DNA of 64,000 nucleotides from Saprospiraceae bacterium. Its GTDB lineage: Bacteria > Bacteroidota > Bacteroidia > Chitinophagales > Saprospiraceae. The first letter of the stretch is position 1. The number at the start of each line of letters is the position of its first letter. The translations under genes and the position numbers were made by a program. The notes beneath the pieces are model-generated. The model searched no databases. It was not told the DNA's origin and saw only the letters and a program-made list of their open reading frames with translations. This document shows, piece by piece, positions 16,532 to 25,346 of this stretch. The stretch spans positions 1 to 64,000 of the forward strand of contig JAIBCG010000004.1 of the NCBI GenBank assembly GCA_019694295.1. Direction: 5' to 3'.

Positions 16532-16582
16532 GGCATTAAAATTCGCCACAAAGCTAACCAAACTTTATATTTTTTTCAATAT

Positions 16583-17374
16583 TTAAAGTGAAGAAAGGTC
16601 TTTAACGAAGCCATCTAAACCGTTTTCTTTAAGTTCAGCCTTAATTTTTTGAGCAGATTCCTTACTTATGTAAACACCGATGACCAATCTTATCTGGTTT
16701 TGCTTGTTGAGTATTAGAATGTCACGGTCTGCCAACAGTTTTTGTATCCGGATAGTTTCGGCCAAGGCTGTCTCGATATTTGAAAATACACCAATCTGTA
16801 CACCATAAGTATTCGCTGCAACGTTCGGCACTTTGCTTTGATTTTGAACATTGACCACCGGAACCGATGGAGTTGTACCGGATTTGGTAGTATTGGTTTC
16901 TTGGATTCTTTTTTCAGCTTTGTTAATAGTGTCTATATTTGCTTTTTTGCTTGTAACATTTGTTGTTGCAGATGCTACAAATTTTAACATTGCTGTAGAA
17001 GATAAGAATTCCTTCTTTCTGGCTATTTCAGTACCATTTTCATCAAGAATGATAACAGATGGCAATTCCTTAACTTCAAACTCCGACATCAGCCTGAACC
17101 CTTCGCGTGTGTCGATGTCAACTACGGAGTTGATGGTATTGTCGTTCAGAAAACGGACAACTGCACCATCAGTCAGCGTGTTCTCCTTCATTTTTATACA
17201 AGGTGCACACCATTTGGCTGAGAATATCAGGACCTGTGCCTTCGATAGTTGTTTCGATTTGGCAGTTGCTGTATTGAAATCTGCTTCGATGGAGAGTGTT
17301 TCGTTGACCGGTTCTGTTGCCAGAGCTGCCGTTGCTGTCAATATACAAACCGTTAGAATGATTATCCCTTTCAT
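16583..17374 (-). CDS. Periplasmic thioredoxin-SPOR fusion
   Basis: 263 residues. Signal peptide MKGIIILTVCILTATAALAT. Residues ~30-135 are a thioredoxin-like domain with active site Cys56-Ala-Pro-Cys59 (AKWCAPC) and a cis-Pro in VKELPSVIIL. A Thr/Ser/Asn-rich linker follows (~136-185). Residues ~188-263 look like a SPOR domain: YGVQIGVFSNIETALAE, then IRLVIGVYISKESAQKIKAELKENG. SPOR domains bind denuded septal peptidoglycan, so the predicted role is a disulfide or redox activity placed at the division site. Both halves are read by eye; the SPOR assignment is the weaker. Confidence 0.7.
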   Translation of the reverse strand: MKGIIILTVCILTATAALATEPVNETLSIEADFNTATAKSKQLSKAQVLIFSAKWCAPCIKMKENTLTDGAVVRFLNDNTINSVVDIDTREGFRLMSEFEVKELPSVIILDENGTEIARKKEFLSSTAMLKFVASATTNVTSKKANIDTINKAEKRIQETNTTKSGTTPSVPVVNVQNQSKVPNVAANTYGVQIGVFSNIETALAETIRIQKLLADRDILILNKQNQIRLVIGVYISKESAQKIKAELKENGLDGFVKDLSSL

Positions 17375-17550
17375 TTTACTTATTTGTTTAATACATATTT
17401 CTTAAAACCTTAAATATAGTAACTTAAATATATAAATAATTGTTACATGAAATTTGTTAAATTTTAGATTATTTTCTTGTCAGGCTTTTCTGTTATTTAT
17501 TTGACAAGTTTGTTTATCTTCGATTCCCGAATTATTTTTTGAGAGTATAA

Positions 17551-17558
17551 TATGTTTG
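17551..17558 (+). promoter_or_regulatory. -7 box just before fabH
   Basis: TATGTTTG fits TAnnTTTG and ends 6 nt before the ATG at 17565, so a transcript from it would be leaderless or nearly so. No clear -33 TTG at 20 bp. Confidence 0.4.
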
Positions 17559-17564
17559 TTGTAA

Positions 17565-18584
17565 ATGAATGGAGATAAAAAAATCAGGGCTGCTATAACC
17601 GGGATACAGGGCTATGTTCCGGAAACCGTGCTTTCAAATATCGATCTGGAAAGAATGGTAGAAACGACTGATGAGTGGATAACAACTCGTACAGGTATCA
17701 AGGAGCGCAGGATACTGAAGGAGCCAGGCAAGGCACTATCCGATATGTGTACAGAGGCGGTCAATGGCTTGTTGAGGAAGACCAATACAGCTGCAGACGA
17801 TATTGAGTTGCTGATATGCGCTACTGTTACTCCAGATATGGTTTTTCCGGATACTGCCAACATTATTCTGGACAAAGTAGGCGCTAAAAATGCTTATGGT
17901 TATGATATAAGAGCTGCTTGTAGTGGTTTTCTGTATGCACTTTATACCGCTTCAAAACTTGTAGAAAGTGGTGCATACAAGAAAGTGATTGTAGTAGGTG
18001 GCGACATGATGTCTTCTATCATTGATTATACAGACCGTGCTACATGTGTCATATTCGGTGATGGTTGTGGTGCTGTTCTACTGGAGCCAACAACAGACGA
18101 AACAGGCATTGTAGATGCTGTACTCAAGGCAGATGGCGCAGGACGTGTTCATCTTCACATGAAGGCTGGCGGGTCGCTCAAACCTGCAAGTATTGAAACG
18201 GTCATGGCTAAAGAGCATTATGTGTATCAGGAGGGTCAGGCAGTCTTTAAATTTGCTGTAAAAGGCATGGTTTCGGCCATAGAAGAAGTACTTGCCAGAA
18301 ATAATATGACAACAGATGACATTAACTGGCTGGTACCTCACCAAGCTAACAAACGGATTATTTCCTCTGTGGGTGATTTTTTAAATATCCCTTCACAAAA
18401 AGTGATGGTGAATATAGAAAAATATGGAAATACCACATCAGGTACTATTCCATTGTGCCTGTGGGAATGGGAAAACCAACTAAAAAAGGGAGATAATATT
18501 ATGTTGACAGCTTTTGGTGGCGGATTTACCTGGGGTGCATTGTTGTTAAAGTGGTCGTATGATGGTTCTGCACAGAACAGATAG
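17565..18584 (+). CDS. fabH: 3-oxoacyl-[ACP] synthase III FabH
   Basis: Condenses acetyl-CoA with malonyl-ACP to start fatty acid synthesis. 339 residues with the catalytic triad Cys119 (RAACSGFLYAL), His259 (VPHQANKRI) and Asn289 (YGNTTSGTIP); GDGCGAVLLEP is also diagnostic. In Bacteroidota FabH also uses branched primers. It precedes efp-accB-accC in the same direction (gap 76 bp to efp, which has its own promoter). The usual rpmF-plsX genes upstream are missing here. Confidence 0.95.
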   Translation: MNGDKKIRAAITGIQGYVPETVLSNIDLERMVETTDEWITTRTGIKERRILKEPGKALSDMCTEAVNGLLRKTNTAADDIELLICATVTPDMVFPDTANIILDKVGAKNAYGYDIRAACSGFLYALYTASKLVESGAYKKVIVVGGDMMSSIIDYTDRATCVIFGDGCGAVLLEPTTDETGIVDAVLKADGAGRVHLHMKAGGSLKPASIETVMAKEHYVYQEGQAVFKFAVKGMVSAIEEVLARNNMTTDDINWLVPHQANKRIISSVGDFLNIPSQKVMVNIEKYGNTTSGTIPLCLWEWENQLKKGDNIMLTAFGGGFTWGALLLKWSYDGSAQNR

Positions 18585-18592
18585 ATATAGCA

Positions 18593-18624
18593 TTTGCTAC
18601 AAAAAATTAAAATTCGTACATTTG
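18593..18624 (+). promoter_or_regulatory. efp promoter
   Basis: TTTG at 18593-18596 and TACATTTG at 18617-18624, 20 bp apart. Predicted start near 18630, 31 nt before the ATG. It lies just after the fabH stop and gives efp-accB-accC its own transcription. Confidence 0.7.
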
Positions 18625-18660
18625 CGGCGAAATTTAAATTTTTAACAAATAAATAATTGA

Positions 18661-19224
18661 ATGGCAACTACAGGAGATATCAAAAACGGACTTTGTTTTG
18701 TGTATAATAACGACATTTATACTGTTGTAGAGTTTCAACATGTTAAACCAGGAAAAGGTGCTGCCTTTGTTCGGACAAAAATGAAAAGCCTTACCAACGG
18801 TCGTGTCCTTGAAAATAATTTTCCTTCAGGACACAAAATAGAGGTGGTAAGGGTAGAAAGAAGGAAAAGCCAATACCTTTTCAAAGATGAGGCAGGATAT
18901 AATTTTATGGATAATGAATCTTTTGAGCAGTTTACCATTCCGGATGGCATGATAGAAAATGCTCAGTTGATGAAAGAAGGTATCGAAGTAGAGATCTTGT
19001 TTCATGCTGAAAAAGAAACTGCTCTCACCGTTGACCTCCCGCTACATGTTGTACTGCAGGTTACATACACAGAACCTGGCCTCAAGGGTGACACTGCAAC
19101 CAATGCAATGAAACCTGCAAAACTCGAAACAGGAGCAGAAATTAGAGTACCTTTGTTCGTTAACGAAGGTGATCTGATAAAGATAGATACACGGACCAAT
19201 TCTTACATGGAAAGAGCTAAATAA
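18661..19224 (+). CDS. efp: Elongation factor P
   Basis: 187 residues, three-domain KOW/OB protein that rescues ribosomes stalled at polyproline. The tip loop carries Lys32 in HVKPGKGAAF, the position of post-translational modification in Lys-type EF-P. C-terminal signature KGDTATNAMKPAKLETGAEIRVPLFVNEGD is present. It leads efp-accB-accC; accB starts 8 bp after its stop. Confidence 0.97.
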   Translation: MATTGDIKNGLCFVYNNDIYTVVEFQHVKPGKGAAFVRTKMKSLTNGRVLENNFPSGHKIEVVRVERRKSQYLFKDEAGYNFMDNESFEQFTIPDGMIENAQLMKEGIEVEILFHAEKETALTVDLPLHVVLQVTYTEPGLKGDTATNAMKPAKLETGAEIRVPLFVNEGDLIKIDTRTNSYMERAK

Positions 19225-19232
19225 TTAAAATC

Positions 19233-19739
19233 ATGACTTATAAAGAAATTCAGGAACTGATCAATCTGGTAGCAAAGACCAATTTGTCTGAAGTAAAGCT
19301 CATAAACGGGGATTTTAAACTGATTATCCGCTCGAAGGAGTTTTCATCCGGCAAAGCAGTACAAGTAGTAGCCCCTGCACCTGCTTCTCAACCGGCCACT
19401 CAGGTCGCGGTGGCACCACCCGTCTCTACCGAGCCGGCAATATCGACGGTAACTGAGAAGACAGTACAGCCAACAGTACCATCAACAGGCGGAAATTACA
19501 TCGAAATCAAATCTCCGATGGTCGGTACTTTCTACAGAGCTTCAGGCCCGGATAAACCAGCTTTTGTTCAGGTAGGTGACAATGTGAGCAAAGGGCAACG
19601 CATTTGCATAATTGAGGCTATGAAACTCTTTAATGAAATAGAAAGCGAAGTGTCAGGTAAGATTGTGAAGGTTTTGGTTGATGATTCTACTCCGGTTGAA
19701 TATGACCAGCCTTTGTTCCTGGTTGATCCTGCAGGGTAG
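19233..19739 (+). CDS. accB: Biotin carboxyl carrier protein of acetyl-CoA carboxylase
   Basis: 168 residues. N-terminal helix region, an Ala/Pro/Thr-rich mobile linker (~45-85) and a C-terminal biotinyl domain with the biotinylation motif EAMK (Lys131). The thumb-like KSPMVGTFYRASGPDKPAF is the bacterial AccB signature. Works with AccC encoded 47 bp downstream; the carboxyltransferase genes accA/accD are not in the window. Confidence 0.96.
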   Translation: MTYKEIQELINLVAKTNLSEVKLINGDFKLIIRSKEFSSGKAVQVVAPAPASQPATQVAVAPPVSTEPAISTVTEKTVQPTVPSTGGNYIEIKSPMVGTFYRASGPDKPAFVQVGDNVSKGQRICIIEAMKLFNEIESEVSGKIVKVLVDDSTPVEYDQPLFLVDPAG

Positions 19740-19786
19740 CCTGTGCTTCCAATTTCACCCAATTAACAAACCAGCAATAATTAACT

Positions 19787-21133
19787 ATGTTTAATAAAAT
19801 CCTTATCGCCAACAGAGGGGAGATCGCCCTTCGGATAATCAGGACATGTAAGGAAATGGGCATCAAAACTGTAGCTGTATATTCTACTGCCGACAGAGAG
19901 AGCTTGCATGTTAGATTCGCAGATGAAGCCGTATGTATCGGTCCGCCAAGTTCAACAGAATCATACCTGAATATTCCAAGGATTATGGCTGCAGTAGAAA
20001 TTACTAATGCTGATGCACTCCATCCGGGTTATGGATTTTTAAGTGAAAATGCAAATTTTGCAGAAGTATGCCAAGAGTACGGCATTAAGTTTATCGGTCC
20101 TACAGCAGCGCAGATCCGAAAAATGGGCGATAAGGTAACTGCCAAAGAAACTATGATTAAAGCGGGTGTACCAGTTGTTCCAGGATCGGACGGACTGCTA
20201 AAAGATACTACCAAAGGAAAAAAACTCGCCAAAGAAATCGGATATCCGGTGATACTCAAAGCTACAGCCGGTGGCGGAGGCCGTGGTATGCGCATAGTGT
20301 GGAAAGAAGAAGAGTTCGAAGATGCCTGGAACTCGGCCAGACAGGAAGCCAAAGCTGCCTTTGCCAATGATGGTATCTATATGGAAAAATATATCGAAGA
20401 ACCACGACACATTGAATTCCAGATAGCAGGTGACCAATATGGTAATGTTTGCCACCTTTCTGAACGTGACTGCTCTATACAACGTCGCCATCAAAAACTG
20501 GTTGAGGAGGCGCCCTCACCTTTTATGACAGATGAACTTCGCCAAAAAATGGGGGAAGCTGCCGTTAAAGCCGGCAAATCAATCAAGTATGAAGGTGTAG
20601 GCACCGTCGAATTCCTGGTGGATAAATACAGGAATTTCTACTTCATGGAAATGAACACTCGTATTCAGGTGGAGCACCCTGTGACGGAGGAAGTAATCGA
20701 CTATGATTTGATTAAAGAACAAATAAAAATAGCTGCCGGTGTTCCTATTTCCGGAAAAGACTATTACCCAATCATGCACGCCATCGAATGCAGAATCAAT
20801 GCCGAAGATCCAAAAAATAATTTCAGACCTTCGCCAGGCCTTATCAAAACACTGCACATAGCCAAAGGTCATGGTGTAAGGGTTGATACCCACGTTTATA
20901 CGGGCTATAAAGTACCGTCTAACTATGACTCGATGATAGCCAAATTGATTGTCAAGGCTCGTACAAGGGAAGAAGCTATCACGAAAATGGAAAGAGCACT
21001 TGACGAATTTATAGTGGAAGGTATCAAAACGACTATACCATTTCATAAAAAACTGATGCGAGATCCGAAATTCATAGCAGGTGATTTTAATACTGCGTTT
21101 CTGAATGATTTTGACTTCTCTGATCTGGACTAA
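19787..21133 (+). CDS. accC: Biotin carboxylase subunit of acetyl-CoA carboxylase
   Basis: 448 residues, normal length for AccC. ATP-grasp enzyme that carboxylates biotin on AccB using bicarbonate. Landmarks: [21 protein letters not shown] loop [45 protein letters not shown] with the catalytic Arg, and [12 protein letters not shown]. Immediately upstream are efp and accB. Confidence 0.97.
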   Translation: MFNKILIANRGEIALRIIRTCKEMGIKTVAVYSTADRESLHVRFADEAVCIGPPSSTESYLNIPRIMAAVEITNADALHPGYGFLSENANFAEVCQEYGIKFIGPTAAQIRKMGDKVTAKETMIKAGVPVVPGSDGLLKDTTKGKKLAKEIGYPVILKATAGGGGRGMRIVWKEEEFEDAWNSARQEAKAAFANDGIYMEKYIEEPRHIEFQIAGDQYGNVCHLSERDCSIQRRHQKLVEEAPSPFMTDELRQKMGEAAVKAGKSIKYEGVGTVEFLVDKYRNFYFMEMNTRIQVEHPVTEEVIDYDLIKEQIKIAAGVPISGKDYYPIMHAIECRINAEDPKNNFRPSPGLIKTLHIAKGHGVRVDTHVYTGYKVPSNYDSMIAKLIVKARTREEAITKMERALDEFIVEGIKTTIPFHKKLMRDPKFIAGDFNTAFLNDFDFSDLD

Positions 21134-21165
21134 AATATTGTCGGGTAGATAACTAAATAAGATAC

Positions 21166-22983
21166 ATGTCAAAGTTGTCCAGGCTGTTGGGTTATGTAAA
21201 AAAATACAAATACCTGGTAGCTTTGAATATTTTTTCGAATATTCTTCTGTCACTGTTTACAATAGCGACCATACCGGCTATCATCCCATTTTTACAGATA
21301 CTGTTCAGACAAACACCGCGTAAGACCATACCCGTAGAACTAAAGTCTAACCTCAGCAATCTTATTGAATTCGTTGAATGGAAATTCAGCTACCTGATAA
21401 CCAGTGTAGGTGAAGAAAAGGCTGTGTTTTTTGCCTGCGGAATGCTCATAGTGCTGTTCTTTTTCTCCAATCTTTTTCGCTATGCGGCTTTGTATTTCAT
21501 AAGCCCGGTACGTTATGGTGTTATTGGTGATATACGCGAATCCGTCTTCTCAAAAATCATGCGATTGCCGATGTCATATTTTAGCGAAGAAAGAAAAGGT
21601 GACCTGATGTCGAGAGTTACGGCAGATGTTCAGGAAATAGAAGTGAGCATACTGAGTGTGTTGGAGGCAATATTCCGGGAGCCACTCATGATCATTGGCG
21701 CATTGACCTATATGCTTTATACTAGCCCTACGCTTACATTGTTTGCCTTCGGAATGATACTCGTTATTGGGTTTGTAGTGTGGGTCATTTCAAAAACACT
21801 GCGCAAACATAGTAGTGAGGCACAGCAAAGACTCGGTTCTGTAACAAGTATCATTGAAGAATCTTTAGGCGGTCTCCGTGTTATCAAGGGCTTCAATGCA
21901 GAACAGTACCAGCAGAGTAAGTTTGAAGCAGAAAATCTTTTGTACAAAAAGACGATGGTGAAAATACTTCGTAAAAGAGACATGGCCTCTCCACTCAGCG
22001 AATGGCTTGGCGTCACCATTGTTGCTTTACTTATTGTCTATGGGTCTTCTCTTGTGTTTAAAGGTGACATGCAGGCGTCGGCATTCCTGGCTTTCTTGTT
22101 TGCCTTCTTCAGGGTCATAGATCCTGCCAAAAGCCTTTCAAGTGCATGGACCAATATCCAGAAGGGTTATGCTGCGATGGATAGAATAGATATGATTATG
22201 CATGCTGATGAAGCAATCAAAGATGCACCAGACGCATTGCCGATTCAAACATTCAACTCAGCTATAGAATTTAGAAATGTTCATTTCAAATATAAAAATT
22301 CGGAAACCACCGTTCTGAAAGATATCAATCTTGTCATTCCGGCAGGGAAAACAGTTGCATTGGTAGGAGCTTCCGGATCCGGTAAAAGCACATTACTTGA
22401 CCTTATACCGCGTTTTCATGATGCTACACAAGGCACGATTCTTATAGACGGTACTGACATCAAACAACTAAAGATATATGATCTGCGTGAACTGTTGGGC
22501 ATTGTAACTCAAGATGCCATCCTGTTTAATGATACGGTGTACAATAATATTGTATTTGGCCAGAAAGATGTAACGCGTCAACAGGTGGAAGATGCTGCCA
22601 GAACAGCGAATGCACATAACTTTATCGTGGCTATGGAAGACGGATACCATACCAATGTAGGTGACCGAGGATCGAAATTGTCTGGCGGACAGAGACAACG
22701 CATCACCATCGCCCGCGCAGTATTGAAGAATCCTCCGGTTTTGTTGCTTGACGAAGCGACATCTGCTCTTGACAGCGAGTCAGAAAAATTGGTACAACAA
22801 GCATTGAACTACCTGATGAAGAATAGAACCAGTCTCATTATTGCACACCGACTTTCTACCATCATGCAGGCTGACGAAATACTCGTCATGAGTGAAGGTA
22901 ACATCATAGAACGAGGTACCCACGACCAACTTATGGCACAGAATGGCGAATACGCAGCTTTGGTACAACTGCAGAGCATCTGA
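21166..22983 (+). CDS. MsbA-like ABC exporter (fused permease-ATPase)
   Basis: 605 residues: six transmembrane helices (~1-310) and one nucleotide-binding domain. Motifs: Walker A GASGSGKST, Q-loop VTQDAILFND, signature LSGGQRQR, Walker B VLLLDEATSALD and H-loop IIAHRLSTI. It works as a homodimer. Length and the EERKGDLMSRVTADVQEIE intracellular loop resemble lipid-A flippase MsbA, but drug or peptide exporters look alike. It follows accC by 32 bp and may be cotranscribed. Confidence 0.87.
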   Translation: MSKLSRLLGYVKKYKYLVALNIFSNILLSLFTIATIPAIIPFLQILFRQTPRKTIPVELKSNLSNLIEFVEWKFSYLITSVGEEKAVFFACGMLIVLFFFSNLFRYAALYFISPVRYGVIGDIRESVFSKIMRLPMSYFSEERKGDLMSRVTADVQEIEVSILSVLEAIFREPLMIIGALTYMLYTSPTLTLFAFGMILVIGFVVWVISKTLRKHSSEAQQRLGSVTSIIEESLGGLRVIKGFNAEQYQQSKFEAENLLYKKTMVKILRKRDMASPLSEWLGVTIVALLIVYGSSLVFKGDMQASAFLAFLFAFFRVIDPAKSLSSAWTNIQKGYAAMDRIDMIMHADEAIKDAPDALPIQTFNSAIEFRNVHFKYKNSETTVLKDINLVIPAGKTVALVGASGSGKSTLLDLIPRFHDATQGTILIDGTDIKQLKIYDLRELLGIVTQDAILFNDTVYNNIVFGQKDVTRQQVEDAARTANAHNFIVAMEDGYHTNVGDRGSKLSGGQRQRITIARAVLKNPPVLLLDEATSALDSESEKLVQQALNYLMKNRTSLIIAHRLSTIMQADEILVMSEGNIIERGTHDQLMAQNGEYAALVQLQSI

Positions 22984-23046
22984 ACAAAATCGATATATAG
23001 TATTAAGTGTTTCAAGAAAAGATGTATATTTGAAAAAAATTTATTG

Positions 23047-24168
23047 ATGATGAAGAAATTTACTTTTCTTATAGCGTTTGTCTGTAGTATGGTGAATGTA
23101 AATGCACAGATAATCGTTACAAATGCAGCGTGGCCAAAGGCAGGTGATACAACCAAATTAGCCAATGATTCAGAGTCCGGTTATTTATTAGCTCCGGCAC
23201 AGGCGACTAATGGCAATTGGGATTTTTCAAAGCTCAAGGAAGAAAGTATCGACCTTACATCATTTGCTCCTGCAAGTCAGGGAAACGGTTTTGCAGATTT
23301 TCCGACAGCAGAACTGTATTCAAAGTCAAATTTTGCTGATGTATATTATAACGTTACTAACAGTGCTTTTGAGATTCTTGGATACAAAGGAGATATTCTG
23401 GGATTCGGATTCCCGCTGGTAGTCAAAGGAAAGCCGGCTGCTGTAGAAAGAAGAAACCCGATGAAGTATTTTGACATAAGCAATACCGAATACACTTTCG
23501 GAGCCACCTTCAGTGCAGAATTACTTCCTGACTCCTTGTTCTCAGGCATTCCCTTTACACCAGACTCTGTTAGGTTTGGCCAAAATATCAAAAGGCTTGA
23601 TGTAGTAGATTCATGGGGCAAGCTTAAAATTCCACTCGGAACGTATGATGTACTTCGCGAAAAAAGAACAAGCATCCAGACTATCAAATTGGAAGTAAAG
23701 ATACCTGTGCTCGGCTGGACAGATGTTTCGAATTTCTTCGGCGGTGCCGGTGGTACTCCTGATACTTCTGTTGCTTACCATTATATAGCAAATGGTAGTA
23801 CGGAGCCCATTATGGTCTTAAATTGTACAGCTACAGGCGATACCATACAGGATATAGATTTCAAAACCAATAAAACAAAAGTTGGTATATTCAGCCCATC
23901 ACTATCTATTGGAAAACTCAATATCTTCCCAAATCCGGCTAATAATTTTATCGAGTTTAATACCACAGGCATCATTGAAGGCAAAGCACATTTGATGATT
24001 ACAGACTTGCTGGGCAAGACAATGAGGGAAGAAACCGATATTCTGACCAAAGAACCATATAATTGGTTTATCAATCTTGATAATTTTAATGTCGGGATGT
24101 ATTTTGTATCGCTTAAGGATGAGAAAGGTAATATCAAAGCTTCCGGTACTTTTAGCATTGTCAGATAA
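23047..24168 (+). CDS. Secreted protein with T9SS type A sorting domain
   Basis: About 373 residues from the ATG pair at 23047/23050; signal peptide MMKKFTFLIAFVCSMVNVNAQ. The middle is beta-rich without a domain I recognise: NAAWPKAGDTTKLA...WDFSKLKEESIDLTSFAPASQG, and later a repeated LDVVDSWGKLKIPLGTYDVLREKR motif seen in many uncharacterised Bacteroidota secreted proteins. Residues ~290-374 form the type A domain: LNIFPNPANNFIEFN, LLGKTMREE, NVGMYFVSLKDEKG, ending FSIVR. Exported by T9SS; function unknown. A TATATTTG (23025-23032) upstream is a likely -7 box and a good terminator follows. Confidence 0.8.
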   Translation: MMKKFTFLIAFVCSMVNVNAQIIVTNAAWPKAGDTTKLANDSESGYLLAPAQATNGNWDFSKLKEESIDLTSFAPASQGNGFADFPTAELYSKSNFADVYYNVTNSAFEILGYKGDILGFGFPLVVKGKPAAVERRNPMKYFDISNTEYTFGATFSAELLPDSLFSGIPFTPDSVRFGQNIKRLDVVDSWGKLKIPLGTYDVLREKRTSIQTIKLEVKIPVLGWTDVSNFFGGAGGTPDTSVAYHYIANGSTEPIMVLNCTATGDTIQDIDFKTNKTKVGIFSPSLSIGKLNIFPNPANNFIEFNTTGIIEGKAHLMITDLLGKTMREETDILTKEPYNWFINLDNFNVGMYFVSLKDEKGNIKASGTFSIVR

Positions 24169-24193
24169 TTTATTTTACAATTAAAATATTCTT

Positions 24194-24227
24194 AAAGCCA
24201 TCGTATGCTGAACGGTGGCTTTTTTTA
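24194..24227 (+). terminator. Terminator after the T9SS cargo gene
   Basis: Stem AAAGCCA-TCG / CGG-TGGCTTT (one T-G pair) with a 9-nt loop, followed by a T-run. It lies only 6 bp before the next ATG (24233). Confidence 0.85.
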
Positions 24228-24232
24228 TAAAA

Positions 24233-25192
24233 ATGTTCGGACAGTTTCATTTGCCGACCCCACTCGTCAGACTCGACGGATTCAGTTCTCATCATGAAGT
24301 GTTCATGAAAAGAGATGATCTTACACATCCTGTGATATCCGGCAATAAGTATCGAAAATTAAAGTACAATCTGCTTGCATTCAAAGAAGGAAATTATGAG
24401 GCTTTGATGACAAAAGGCGGATATTACTCCAACCATATTGCAGCGGCTGCTGCCGCCGGAAAATATTTTGACATAAAAACTATCGGGATAATACGTGGAG
24501 AGAAACCTCTGAATCCCGGAGTGACGCTCAATTTCGCCCAGAGTGCAGGAATGCAGCTCAGTTACATGTCCAGGGCAGAGTTTAGAGAATTTTCACACCA
24601 GCCTGGTCATCCTGAGTTCGAGAACATTTATTTTCTACCGGAAGGTGGTACCAATGAGCTTGCACTCAAGGGTTGTGGTGAACTTGCTGAGGAGCTTGCT
24701 TTACAGATCGATCTGAACAATACGCTTATCTGCTTGGCATCTGGTACAGGTGGCACCACAGCCGGTCTTGCTGATGTGTTGCCCGAAAATGTGAAGGTGT
24801 TATCTTTTTCGGCACTCAAAGGTAAGTGGTTAAAAGATGAAATAAACAGCCTACTTCACAAGAATGTAAGTCATGTGGATGTGACAGATGAATATTGCTT
24901 CGGTGGTTATGCAAAAGCAGATGACAGGCTTTTTCATTTTATCAATAACTTTTATAATAAGTATGGCATACCGCTGGATCCGGTCTATACTGCAAAGATG
25001 ATGTATGGGCTTGAGGAAATGTTAAACCAAGAAAGGATAACACCCGGCAAAACCATAATAGCCATCCATACTGGCGGATTGCAGGGCGTTTTTGGATTTC
25101 AGGGTAGCAAAGTACCCATTCATTGGTACAATGATCCATTTTGCAGGGAGGCATCATCACTTAAGAGTAGCATGTTGTCATGCACAGGTTGA
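24233..25192 (+). CDS. PLP-dependent D-cysteine desulfhydrase / ACC deaminase family protein
   Basis: About 319 residues of the tryptophan-synthase-beta fold type II PLP family. PLP Lys39 lies in ISGNKYRKLKYNL, the landmark of this branch; KGGYYSNHIAAAAAAGKYF forms the phosphate/substrate loop and IHTGGLQGVFGF is the C-terminal signature. Members split D-cysteine to pyruvate, H2S and ammonia, or open aminocyclopropane carboxylate; D-cysteine desulfhydrase is the safer guess. I chose ATG 24233. A GTG at 24215 is in frame but lies inside the terminator stem. Confidence 0.85.
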   Translation: MFGQFHLPTPLVRLDGFSSHHEVFMKRDDLTHPVISGNKYRKLKYNLLAFKEGNYEALMTKGGYYSNHIAAAAAAGKYFDIKTIGIIRGEKPLNPGVTLNFAQSAGMQLSYMSRAEFREFSHQPGHPEFENIYFLPEGGTNELALKGCGELAEELALQIDLNNTLICLASGTGGTTAGLADVLPENVKVLSFSALKGKWLKDEINSLLHKNVSHVDVTDEYCFGGYAKADDRLFHFINNFYNKYGIPLDPVYTAKMMYGLEEMLNQERITPGKTIIAIHTGGLQGVFGFQGSKVPIHWYNDPFCREASSLKSSMLSCTG

Positions 25193-25346
25193 TTCATTTT
25201 ATGTCAATATTTTCAATATTGTTTATTTTTTTTTCTTTTCGATTTTCATTTCTAAAAATTTTAGCTTTTCTTTGTTTTGAACAATACTTGGAAGATCATT
25301 CCGCATTATTGTGGGTTCAGAAAATTAACAAATCAAGGAAAAGAAC

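Noticed and set aside
20579-21253. 224-residue minus frame antisense to accC
   Set aside because: Shadow of accC, whose full-length frame is conserved.
25193-25346. Fourth copy of the dispersed element
   Set aside because: A segment near 25305-25325 slightly resembles the right end (GCATTATTGTGGGTT) but the rest does not align.
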